From the NCBI GenBank assembly GCA_963784065.1, contig CAWAQA010000003.1:1-64000 (forward strand): DNA of 64,000 bases. The letters run 5' to 3'. Position numbers and translations under genes: made by a program. The notes under the pieces are model-generated. The model was not told where the DNA came from and did not search any database. It worked only from the letters and a program-made list of their open reading frames with translations. Positions 47,650-55,970 of this stretch are shown here, in pieces. Each line of letters starts with the position of its first letter. Position 1 is the first letter of the stretch. The stretch comes from CAWAQA01 sp963784065. Its GTDB lineage: Bacteria > Acidobacteriota > Vicinamibacteria > Vicinamibacterales > UBA2999.

Positions 47650-48845
47650 GCATGGAACGATACGCTCGGCACTCGTTGATCGATTGGTTCGACCAGGAGG
47701 CCGTCAGGCGCGAACGCCTCATCGTTGTCGGCGCTGGAGCCGTGGGCAACGAGGTGATCAAAAACCTGACGCTGCTTGGCGTTGGCGAAATCCTCGTCTT
47801 CGATCGCGATTCGATCGAGGTCCACAACCTCACGCGTTCTGTTCTGTTCCGAGAAAGCGATATTGGTCGCCCGAAGGCGGAGTGCGCTGCCGCACGGGCG
47901 CGCGAGCTCGACCCATCTGTGCGTGTGACGCCGTACGTGGGCGATTTCTGGACGACGCTCAGATTGTCAGACATGGCAACGGCAACGGCGGTCTTTAGCT
48001 GCGTCGACAACTTCGAGGCACGCATTCGACTGAATCGCCTCTGCGCCATCGTTGGCACGCCGCTGATCAATGTCGGCATCGACAGCCGGTTCGCTGTCGT
48101 GGAGCAGTTCCCGTTCAATCACGTTTGCCGCGTGCCATGCTACGAATGCGGACTGCCCCCCTCGGCGTACGCAGCCGTTTCGAAACGGTATTCATGCGGC
48201 GGGCTCAAGCGCGTCGCGACCGCCGAACGCAAGATACCGACGACCATCATTACGTCGAGCGCAGCGGCGAGCCTGGCCGTGTCGGTCCATCTTCGATCAC
48301 TTGCCGCGGGCCTGCCTCCGTCGTCGTGGCGTAGTTTTCAGGACACGTTCACCGGTCACACCACGCGCACGGAGATACCTGCCACGCCTGAGTGCCCCGG
48401 ATGCTGCGACCTACTCGACGATCGCATCGTCATCGGCGCGCGCAGGCACATCGGGTCGCGATTGGTCGCGGACCTTCCGGAATCGCGAATCGGACCGATC
48501 CAACTGAGCGATCCCGTGCTGACCCACGTCCGCTGCCGACAGTGCGGTGTGGACGATACCGGACCGTTGCGCTTTCAGCCGATCGACCGGTACGACGAGA
48601 CGCTGGTCGAGTGTCCGCACTGTCACGATCGCTCCCGCGAGATCGACGTGAGGGAGCGGTTTGATCTCGAGGAGCTCCTTCGTGACTACGCCGGACGCAG
48701 CGTGCCTGGGAAGTTCATCATGGCGCGTATCGATGGGGTGCTTCAAGTCGTTGTCGAACTGGAGGGAGACGAACATGTCAGAGGTAAAGGTCATTCTGAG
48801 AACAGCCGACCGCACAAGGAAAGCCGAAGTGACGTTACCGCGTGA
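47646..48845 (+). CDS. ThiF/E1-like activating enzyme with C-terminal zinc ribbon
   Basis: An intact 399-residue E1-superfamily protein that should adenylate a ubiquitin-like C-terminus. The Rossmann nucleotide loop is LIVVGAGAVGNEVIKNL; LVFDRDSIEVHNLTRSVLF carries the Asp and the Arg finger equivalent; GRPKAECAAARARELDP holds the conserved Lys; and SCVDNFEARIRLNRLC is the crossover region. PCYECGLP and YSCGGLK supply candidate catalytic and zinc Cys. A second zinc ribbon (CRQC at 297-300, CPHC at 323-326) closes the protein. Its end overlaps the ubiquitin-like gene by 71 bp. Confidence 0.93.
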   Translation: MSMERYARHSLIDWFDQEAVRRERLIVVGAGAVGNEVIKNLTLLGVGEILVFDRDSIEVHNLTRSVLFRESDIGRPKAECAAARARELDPSVRVTPYVGDFWTTLRLSDMATATAVFSCVDNFEARIRLNRLCAIVGTPLINVGIDSRFAVVEQFPFNHVCRVPCYECGLPPSAYAAVSKRYSCGGLKRVATAERKIPTTIITSSAAASLAVSVHLRSLAAGLPPSSWRSFQDTFTGHTTRTEIPATPECPGCCDLLDDRIVIGARRHIGSRLVADLPESRIGPIQLSDPVLTHVRCRQCGVDDTGPLRFQPIDRYDETLVECPHCHDRSREIDVRERFDLEELLRDYAGRSVPGKFIMARIDGVLQVVVELEGDEHVRGKGHSENSRPHKESRSDVTA

Positions 48846-49047
48846 TCAGCGGGGCGCTGATCTGATTCAAGCGGCGCTTACGAATTGGTCGCTGCCCCAC
48901 GACACCGAGTACTCCCTGGTAAACGTCACCAAGAGTCGCGTCGTGCATCAGAACTCGCCGCTTTCGACCGACATGGTGTCAGATCAGGACGAGTTGGAGA
49001 TCCAACCTGTGCTTGTCGCAGGAGGATGCTGTGAATGCCGGGGCTGA
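48775..49047 (+). CDS. Ubiquitin-like beta-grasp protein
   Basis: A 90-residue protein from ATG 48775, which has a GGAGG ribosome site 8 bp upstream inside the E1 gene. Pattern: strand 1 SEVKVILRTADRTRKAEVTL, helix GADLIQAALTNWSL, strands TEYSLVNVTKSRVV, and a final strand DQDELEIQPVLVAGG. This is the beta-grasp order of bacterial ubiquitin-like proteins. The chain ends GG followed by CCECRG, so maturation by the adjacent JAB peptidase may expose the Gly-Gly. The assignment rests on fold pattern and gene context together. Confidence 0.82.
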   Translation: MSEVKVILRTADRTRKAEVTLPRDQRGADLIQAALTNWSLPHDTEYSLVNVTKSRVVHQNSPLSTDMVSDQDELEIQPVLVAGGCCECRG

Positions 49048-49681
49048 ACGGCGCCGCGAGGATCTCGCCAGACTCGAAGGCATGTGCGCCGTATCGGGTG
49101 GCAGGCTTCTCCTGGTATCTCGAAACGGTGATCCACCGATCGACATCACCATCGACCTGGTCTGCCGGTACGGCGGGGTCGCACGTCTACCCTGCGCGAG
49201 TCGTGGAGCGAACTCGTGCCAGGATCACGTTTCCAGCACGCTACCCTTTTCAGGCGCCGGTGGTTCACCTGACGCCCGTCACGTTCCACCCCAACGTGTA
49301 TCCATCGGGCCTTGTGTGCCTCGGATTCACATGGTTGCCAACCGAAGGCCTCGACCTGCTGGTCAAGCGGATCGCACGGATCATCACGTTCGATCCCGGC
49401 TGTGGTCAACACCGCCTCGCCCGCCAACAGCGCCGCCGTCAGGTGGTACTGCGGAGGCCGTCGCGCGTACCCCGTCCTTTCCGACGGACAGTCTGGACTT
49501 CTTGTCTGGAACGGCTGCGAGGCCGAAGCCGCAATGGCGTGACATCCGGACAGAGTCTCTGGAACCGTCTAGCAAGATGATTCAATGTGAGAAGTGCCTT
49601 CAGCAGCTGCGCGTGCCTGACGTGCCAGGCATCCAGGTTCGGTGCCCTCGATGTCTTCACATATTCCGGGTGGCAACATGA
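49031..49681 (+). pseudogene. E2-like (UBC-fold) conjugating enzyme with C-terminal zinc ribbon, frameshifted
   Basis: GTG 49031 (AGGAGG site) starts NAGAERRREDLARLEGMCAV. The UBC core lies in the next frame: FPARYPFQAPVVHLTPVTFHPNVYPSGLVCLG. It has the HPN motif and active-site Cys (codon 49319-49321), then WLPTEGLDLLVKRIARIITFDP. VNTASPANSAAVRWY is in a third frame, and the end returns to the first with FPTDSLDFLSG. The last ~35 residues (IQCEKCLQQLRVP ... VRCPRCLHIFRVAT) are a CxxC...CxxC zinc ribbon. Breaks lie near nt 49165, 49400 and 49480. The conserved motifs are uneroded, so I suspect sequence error. The stop overlaps the JAB start. Confidence 0.87.
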
Positions 49682-50267
49682 GATGGACTGAACAGCCCGC
49701 CGATGTCGAGCCGGCGCCGATTACCGACGTTTTCCATTCGGTTTCTGCCCTTGATGCGATTTCGCTCGTCTGCCGAATGCGGGAATCACCGGCCCTGTAT
49801 CTCAGTCCCGTCTGTCGGGAAGGGATACTGGCTCATGTCCGCTCGCGGCAAACGGAACTAGGGGGACTGCTCCTCGGCCAGGCGTACGTCTGCGGCCCTG
49901 GCGCGGCCAACCGTTGGGGCCCTTTGGTCTCCATCGACGGTTTCCTACCCAGCGAGAGGTACCGGAGCAGCAACGTGTCGCTGGCCATGGGAGACCGAAA
50001 TCTGGGACCGGGCGCGGGATCTCATGGCGCGGACGGGAAGCATGGTCGTCGGGTGGTATCACAGCCACCCGAATCTCGGCGCGTTCTTCAGCGGCACCGA
50101 TCGCGCGACCCAGCGCGCGTTCTTCAACCGGCCGTACAGCGTCGGTCTTGTCGTCGATCCAGTGCGTCGTTGAAGAGGCCTGGTTCCTCGGGCCTGCTTC
50201 AACACCTTTGAGGATCGAATCTGTTTCTCACAACCAGCCTGGTGGCAACGTCAGGCGATCACCGTGA
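49678..50267 (+). pseudogene. JAB/JAMM-family metalloprotease (deubiquitinase-like), frameshifted
   Basis: The ATG overlaps the E2 stop (ATGA). The first frame carries the catalytic Glu in TELGGLLLGQAYV and VSIDGFLPSERY. Near nt 49990 the reading shifts to EIWDRARDLMARTGSMVVGW and the zinc motif YHSHPNLGAFFSGTDRATQ, a complete H-x-H-x(10)-D JAMM site (His at 50060 and 50066, Asp at 50099). A second shift near 50172 gives EEAWFLGP and the end. All metal ligands are intact. It likely processes the ubiquitin-like precursor or removes it from targets. Confidence 0.88.
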
Positions 50268-50681
50268 CGACCATAGCGGATAAGGGAGACCAATGAGCTG
50301 GAGATTTCGGCATGTGATCTCGGCCGGCCGTTCCGGCTGAATTTCTCTCGGCGCGGCGCTGGCTGGAGCGTTGGAGTTCCCGGCTTTCGCTACGGTCGAT
50401 CGACTGCGGGCACGCCGTACGTGAGCCTCGGATTCCCCGGGTCTTGGCCTGTATTGGTTCAGGTATTGCTGAGCGGCAGCTTCAGTGAGCGCCCCATCAG
50501 ACATCGAGCCTTCATCTCTGTCGAGCCACACGGTGGACCGAGAGTCCGCGGATCGCAACAGAGCTGTGGTGAATAGTGTAACCGTAGCTCGTTGCGTACG
50601 AGAGGTGCCAGGACCACGGGGTCGCGGGTGATGCCGGGTCAGTGAGCCGAAGGGGCTGTCACCCGGCGGACACCCGTTCTG
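50268..50681. other. Intergenic between convergent genes, nothing recognised
   Basis: About 410 bp between the end of the ubiquitin-like operon and the end of the opposite-strand exporter. No frame on either strand looks protein-like. No strong terminator hairpin was recognised. Confidence 0.4.
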
Positions 50682-52166
50682 TCAGGCGGCCGAACCAGGT
50701 GTTCGACGCGCACGCCTTTCCCTCCGCCTGTCTGCAGCCGGAGACCCATTGGCGCCGGAACCCACGTTCAGCGCCACAAGAAGCGACAGCAGGACCCCGA
50801 ACGCAACAACGAACACGGCCGTGCGAAGACCCTCGGCCGTGGCGACGCGCAGGTCTTCACCGACGAGGCCTTCCGTCCCCGAATTGGCGACGAGGACCAG
50901 GAGGGCAAGCCCGATAGCCGCACCGATGCCTGAGGCCGTAGAGACGATGGCCGACGCGATGCCCTGCTCGCGATCGGGCACGCCCGTTCCCGCAGCGATG
51001 AACATCGTGGTGAACACCACGCCGTCACCGATGCTGAGCGCGATCAGTCCCGGAATCAGCCCGACGTAAGAACTCGATGGTGACATCGAAGACCGAGGGC
51101 CACCGCACCGAGGGCGCCTATGGAGAGCGCAACGACCAGCGCGGCCCTCGCGCCGAAACGCGTCACCATCCGTCCGCCCGCCGCCGAGCCGGCGACGACG
51201 ACGGCGGTGGGCAACAGAAACGCCACGCCCGTTTCGAGGGCGTCATAGTGATGCACGTCCTGGAAGTAGAGCGACAGGAAATAGAGCACCGAACCGAACG
51301 TCGCCATGAACAGGAACGCGATCGCGCCCGCCGCCCTGAGGTTGCGGCTGGTCAGCAACCGCGCTGGCAGCAGCGGATCCAGACTCCGGCGCTCGATGAT
51401 CGCGAGCGCACCCAACAGGAACACACCAGACGCTGCGGCGCCGACAATGGCCGGGGAGCCCCAGCCCAGGGTCGGACCGTCAACGAGGGCATACACGAGC
51501 AGGGTGACGCCGGCGGTGGCGCTGAGCGCGCCGGGCAGATCGAACGTGCGTGTCCGGTCGCGCGCGTGGTCGCCGGGTATCAGCGGAAACGAGAGCAGCG
51601 CGGCGAGACTCGCCAATGGAACGTTGACGAAGAAGACCGACTCCCACCCGAACGCCTGGGTGAGCACACCACCAAGAAGTACGCCGATGACGAGTCCCGC
51701 CGCGCCGGCGCCTCCCCAGACCGCCAGCGCGCGATTGCGCTCGGGACCTTCGGCAAACGTGGTGTTGATCAGCGCCAGCGTCGCCGGAAAGACGAGTGCG
51801 CCTCCAAAGCCCTGCGCTGCGCGCGCCACCAGAAGAACCCAGGGCGTCGTCGCGAGCCCACCCATCAGCGACGCACCGGCGTACAACGCCAGACCAGCGA
51901 TGAACATGCGGCGTCGGCCGAGGAGATCCGCGGCGCGCCCGCCGAACAGCAGGAATCCGCTGGACGCCACCGCGTAGGCGCTGACGACCGACTGCAACGA
52001 TTGGGCGGAATAGCCGAGCGCGCGCCCGATCTCGGGCAGCGCGACCACCACGATGTACCTGATCCAGAGAGACGATCAGCATCGCAAACGACAACAGCGC
52101 CAGGGTACGCGCGTTGGCAGTCCCTCGGTTCGGGCTTCGATCAGATCGTCCTTCGATATCAGTCAT
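50682..52166 (-). pseudogene. DHA2-type (14-TM) MFS exporter, frameshifted
   Basis: Drug:H+ antiporter. ATG 52166 (MTDIEGRSDRSPNRG) leads into TM1 ALLSFAMLIVSLD. After a break near nt 52055 the main frame continues VVALPEIGRALGYSAQSLQS, motif A GGRAADLLGRRRMFIAG, motif C region AAQGFGGALVFPATLAL, and so on. Near nt 51070 another break leads to the last TMs (LIPGLIALSIGDGVVFTTMF ... GIASAIVSTASGIGAAIGLALLV), the DHA2-typical end. Substrate unknown. Confidence 0.86.
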
Positions 52167-52314
52167 GTTGGTGACGCCGCTCGCTGGCATGCACGAACAG
52201 CGGCTACTCGTCAATCAGTCCGTGCTGCTGGAGTGTCGCGGCAACCTCTGCTCCACCGAACGAAAGGAGGTAGTTCGGCGTATCGCGCTCTGGGCGCCGA
52301 TCGTCAAACAACGA

Positions 52315-52734
52315 TCAGGCCGATCCCGCTGCGATCCGGTTCGCGTCGAAGTCCAGCGGCTGCGAGTGGTGCTCATGAACGACGACCCATTCCCCGTCGC
52401 GTTTCTCCAGCCCGATCGTCAGCCGGAGCGTAAATGCCACCTTCCTTCCATCCTCGGTTCCAGCGCATTCGAGCAGCGCAGTGGCGAAGGCGACGTCGGC
52501 ACCGGCCGACACCTTCAAGTCGACCAGATCGAACCGGCCCGTCCCTCCGTGCCACGGGAAGAACTGCTCGAGCCACGTTCTGCGATAGGCGTCCAGCCCC
52601 CGCGAGCAGACAGGTTCCACGACATCAAACATGAGCAGGGCCGGCGAGTGACCGCTCACGACGGCCTCGATGTCCCGGCTCCTGACGCCCGCCGCCCACC
52701 GTTCGATGATCTCGCGAACGTGATTCGCTTCCAT
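52315..52734 (-). CDS. NTF2-like (SnoaL/YybH-type) protein
   Basis: A 139-residue NTF2-fold protein. ATG 52734 begins EANHVREIIERWAAGVRSRDIEAVVS. It continues HSPALLMFDVVEPVCSRGLDAYRRTWLEQFFPW, then the beta-sheet (GRFDLVDLKVSAGADVAFATAL, TLRLTIGLEKRDGEWVVVHEHHSQPLDF). The VVHEHHSxP end is typical of SgcJ/YybH-like proteins often paired with reductases. An upstream ATG exists but adds no fold sequence. The enzyme activity, if any, is unknown. Confidence 0.85.
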   Translation of the reverse strand: MEANHVREIIERWAAGVRSRDIEAVVSGHSPALLMFDVVEPVCSRGLDAYRRTWLEQFFPWHGGTGRFDLVDLKVSAGADVAFATALLECAGTEDGRKVAFTLRLTIGLEKRDGEWVVVHEHHSQPLDFDANRIAAGSA

Positions 52735-52850
52735 CGGGTCATCCTTGATCGCTGATGGGCGTTTGGGATGCCACGCTTGAACCTGTTGGTGCACCGATGG
52801 TCGAGACAATGCGATGCACGGTGGGAGCGACATTGATCTTGCTCATGGCT

Positions 52851-53429
52851 CTAATCCTTCCTGGAGTAAATCAGTCGAACTGGTCCAGACGCGATTCGCC
52901 CGACATCAATGAGCTCCAGGGCATGGCGTCCCTCGACGTCCTTGAACAGGGCCTTGCCGCCGCCGAGGACGACCGGGTGCATGATCAGCCTGATCTCGTC
53001 GATCAACTCCATGTTCATCAGGCTGGAGATGAACGTCGCGCCGCCGACGGCGTAAATGTCCTTGCCCGGCCGCTGTTTCATCAGCCGGATCTCATCGACG
53101 CTTCGAATGATCCGCGCGACGGGCCAGTCCACTGACTGGAGCGTCGTCGACAGGACGAAGTGCGGCGTCTGATCGGCAAAGTGGGCGTACTCGATCTCGC
53201 CGGGCGACGCGACCCCGCCCCCGAACGGCAGAATGCCTTCGGGGTTGGCGAGGATAGCCCGCCAATATTGTTCGTAGCCCGGGTACATCCCTGCCCCGAG
53301 GACGCAGGCGTCAATCTGATGGGACAGATCGAACGGGTCTTCCCACGTGTCTACCCAGTCCAGCGCCCCGTTGGGTCCCTCGATGAAGCCATCCACGGAT
53401 ACCTGTAGAGCTGCCACGATCTTTCTCAT
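52851..53429 (-). CDS. Dihydrofolate-reductase-like (RibD C-terminal) protein
   Basis: An intact 192-residue protein: RKIVAALQVSVDGFIEGPNG, ACVLGAGMYPGYEQYW, HFVLSTTLQSVDWPVARII, then KDIYAVGGATFISSLMNMELIDEIRLIMHPVVLGGGKALF. This is the RibD_C fold with the VGG(A)xF nucleotide contact. It lies 117 bp upstream of the NTF2-like gene on the same strand and is divergent from an AraC regulator (96 bp to its ATG), which may control it. Confidence 0.88.
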   Translation of the reverse strand: MRKIVAALQVSVDGFIEGPNGALDWVDTWEDPFDLSHQIDACVLGAGMYPGYEQYWRAILANPEGILPFGGGVASPGEIEYAHFADQTPHFVLSTTLQSVDWPVARIIRSVDEIRLMKQRPGKDIYAVGGATFISSLMNMELIDEIRLIMHPVVLGGGKALFKDVEGRHALELIDVGRIASGPVRLIYSRKD

Positions 53430-53524
53430 TCTCGAACCTCAGGTCTGCGATACGAACCTGCAGCGAGTCTGGCACTCCGCTGCGAGGACTGGGAGGTCGG
53501 TTCTTGCTGTCGGATAATGCGAGC

Positions 53525-54439
53525 ATGCAGCCGCGACCCGCGAAACCTGGCGGCGAACCCCTGGAGGCGGTGCTGTCGGGCTCGAGCCGGATCAGCCGCC
53601 AGTGGAACGGGCTCCGCGCCGAGTACGCCTGGCTTCCGCCCTTTCACGGCTCAGCCGTCACGAAGCCAAATCGGGTAGAGGTCGTGTTCTCGGAGCACGA
53701 CGACGTCATCATCGACCAGCAGTCACACGCCCATGCCGTGTGCGTTCCGCCGGGCGGGATGTATGTGGTGGGCGAACAACCGACGACGCTGCTGCGTGTG
53801 GGGACGTACAGCGACACCTTGGAGATGTATCCCGATCTGGCGCTCGTGCGTGACGTGGCGCGGAACCGGGGCGTGCGCGGCTTCGAACTCGAACCGACGC
53901 TCAGGGGTCAGCGGTCGGCGACGTTCGCGCGCGATGCGGTCGTGCTCGGCGTGGCGCATGTGCTGCGGCGCGCCTGTATGAACCGGCGGACGATCACCGA
54001 CGTCGAGGCGAGCGGCCTGGCGCATGTGCTCGCGGACCGGCTCGTCACGCTGCAGCATGGCGAGGCGCCGCGCTCGCCCGCGCCACGGCAACTGAGCCCG
54101 CAGACGATCGACAAGCTGGCTGGATTCGTCGAGGCCGGCCTTACTGGCCGCCTGACCCTCGAGGCGCTGGCGCGCGTGGCGGAACTCAGTCCCTTTCACT
54201 TCGCCAGGTGCTTCAAGGCCACGACGGGCCTTGCGCCACATCAGTACGTCCTCGCGCGCCGCATCGAGCTTGCGAAACGCCTGATCATGACGACCGACCG
54301 GTCGGTACAGGAGGTTGCCTGGTCGGTCGGCTTCGAAAACATCAGCCACTTCCGGCGACAGTTCGCCGCGCAGATCGGCGTCGTGCCCGGGGCGCTTCGC
54401 CGCGCAACGCGCCGGATTGGCGCCGCGGGCGCCGGCTAG
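53525..54439 (+). CDS. AraC-family transcriptional regulator
   Basis: An intact 304-residue regulator. The N-terminal sensor part (RVEVVFSEHDDVIIDQQSHAHAV ... GMYVVGEQPTTLLRV) resembles a cupin-like ligand domain. The C-terminal double HTH is clear: FVEAGLTGRLTLEALARVAELSPFHFARCFKATTGLAPHQYVLARRIELAKRL, then SVQEVAWSVGFENISHFRRQFAAQIGVVPGALRR. It is divergent from the reductase/NTF2 pair, the likely target. The ligand is unknown. Confidence 0.9.
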   Translation: MQPRPAKPGGEPLEAVLSGSSRISRQWNGLRAEYAWLPPFHGSAVTKPNRVEVVFSEHDDVIIDQQSHAHAVCVPPGGMYVVGEQPTTLLRVGTYSDTLEMYPDLALVRDVARNRGVRGFELEPTLRGQRSATFARDAVVLGVAHVLRRACMNRRTITDVEASGLAHVLADRLVTLQHGEAPRSPAPRQLSPQTIDKLAGFVEAGLTGRLTLEALARVAELSPFHFARCFKATTGLAPHQYVLARRIELAKRLIMTTDRSVQEVAWSVGFENISHFRRQFAAQIGVVPGALRRATRRIGAAGAG

Positions 54440-54611
54440 TGGTGTCGTTGTGATTTCTAGAGCGGGCCGCCCGTTGGTTGGCCCGCGAAATTGGTGTCGA
54501 AAGGCTGTCGTGGGCACTACAGGTTCAGTTGACACGGTCCACTAGTGACGTCCCGATCCGAGTAGGCCGGCCGACGGCCGGGACGTTTCACTCACCGCAT
54601 ATGATGGTCCC

Positions 54612-55907
54612 GTGAATTCAGCCGCCGCCGCGGCGTTGGCGACCTTTGTAGCGGTCTTCGCCATCGCGACGCTGCGCGGGGTGCACGTCGGTCTCCTGAT
54701 GTTCGTCTCGGCCTGCCTGGTGGGGACGACAGTCGCCAGCATGACGCTGAGCGAGGTCATCGCCAGGTTCCCGGTCAACATCCTGATCCTCGTCGCCGGC
54801 GTCACCTTCTTCTTCGGCATCGCGACGTTGAACGGCACCATCGACCTGGTACTGGGCGCGATGCTGCCACGCAAGGGCGGACGGTCGGCGATCGTGCCAG
54901 TGGCCTTCTTCGGTGTCGCCACGGTGATGTCTGCGATGGGATCGCCACAGGCGGGGCTGGCCACCGGGCCGGTGGGCATGTCCACGGTCCGACAGGCACG
55001 TGTGGACCCGGTTCTGATGGCGATCGCGATCAACGGCGGCATCTCTGCCGGCTCGTTTGCTCCGACCAGCCTGTTCGGAGTCATTACCTATCAAGTGGCG
55101 TCCCAAGCCGGGATCGACGTGAACACGTTCGTTCTCCTGGCGGTGGCCATCGCCGCGAACGTCGCGCTGCTCACTGGTGCATTGTTCGTGTTCCGATCGG
55201 CGTCGCCGGCAACGGTTGAGGACACGTCAGCCGTAGTGACGGCGGTGCCGCACTCACTGGGAGCAGCGGCCGCGAATGCACGTGCGATCACCGTGCACCA
55301 GCTTGCGACGATCGTTTGTCTCCTCGGTCTCGTGGCCGCCATCGCCGCCAGCGCAGCGGCCGGTATCGAACTGGACATCGGCGTCGTGCTCCTCGGTCTC
55401 GGCGCGCTGCTCGCATTGGTCGATCCCTCGCTCGGCGCCCGGGCGTTCACCCGCATCGACTGGTCCACCGCGTTCGTCGTCGGCGGAATCGTCACCTATG
55501 TGGGCGTGCTGCAGAAGCTCGATGCCGTGAACATCCTCGGCCGAGAGGCGATGGCCATCGGTACACCGATCGTCGCAGCGCTGGTCATCTGTATGATCGC
55601 GGCGCTGGTCTCGGCGTTCGCGTCCACCACCGGGGTGCTGGCGGCCCTGATACCCATGGCGGTGCCGCTTGCCGCGTCCGGCGCCATCCCCGGCTGGGCG
55701 CTCATCACCACACTCGGCGTATCCGCAACGATCGTGGACGGGTCGCCGTTTTCGAACACCGGCGCGACCCTGGTGGCGGCCGCTGCCCCGGACGATCGGC
55801 CGCGCCTGCGAACGATGCTTCTGCGATGGAGCATGGCGATGGTGGTTGTCGGGCCGATTGTGCTCCTGCCGCTGTTACTGATTTTTGGGCACTGGTTCGG
55901 CGACTGA
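54612..55907 (+). CDS. SLC13/MatC-like dicarboxylate permease
   Basis: An intact 431-residue integral membrane protein with about 12 TM helices. Two inverted halves are visible: AALATFVAVFAIATLRGVHVG / VNILILVAGVTFFFGIATLNG and IGVVLLGLGALLALVDPSLGA / WSTAFVVGGIVTYVGVLQKL. Hairpin-like SxxT motifs in each half (GSFAPTSLFGVI and ASTTGVLAALIPM) and the VDGSPFSNTGATLVAAA segment fit the MatC (malonate/C4-dicarboxylate) branch of ion transporters. It stands alone, with no operon partner. Confidence 0.78.
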   Translation: MNSAAAAALATFVAVFAIATLRGVHVGLLMFVSACLVGTTVASMTLSEVIARFPVNILILVAGVTFFFGIATLNGTIDLVLGAMLPRKGGRSAIVPVAFFGVATVMSAMGSPQAGLATGPVGMSTVRQARVDPVLMAIAINGGISAGSFAPTSLFGVITYQVASQAGIDVNTFVLLAVAIAANVALLTGALFVFRSASPATVEDTSAVVTAVPHSLGAAAANARAITVHQLATIVCLLGLVAAIAASAAAGIELDIGVVLLGLGALLALVDPSLGARAFTRIDWSTAFVVGGIVTYVGVLQKLDAVNILGREAMAIGTPIVAALVICMIAALVSAFASTTGVLAALIPMAVPLAASGAIPGWALITTLGVSATIVDGSPFSNTGATLVAAAAPDDRPRLRTMLLRWSMAMVVVGPIVLLPLLLIFGHWFGD

Positions 55908-55930
55908 CGGGCTCATCAAGTACGGGGAAT

Positions 55931-55962
55931 CGTGGCGCGCCCTCAGCCTGCGTGGCGCGCCC
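55931..55962. repeat. 12-bp direct repeat between convergent genes
   Basis: CGTGGCGCGCCC occurs at 55931-55942 and again at 55951-55962, a 20-bp period. Each copy contains the 8-bp palindrome GGCGCGCC. It lies in the 63-bp gap between the permease and the propeller gene. Its purpose is unknown. Confidence 0.6.
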
Positions 55963-55970
55963 GTTCCAGG

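Noticed and set aside
51077..52174. 365-codon plus-strand frame across the MFS exporter
   Set aside because: Highly polar, Arg/Gln/Glu-rich with no hydrophobic core; antisense to clear TM segments.
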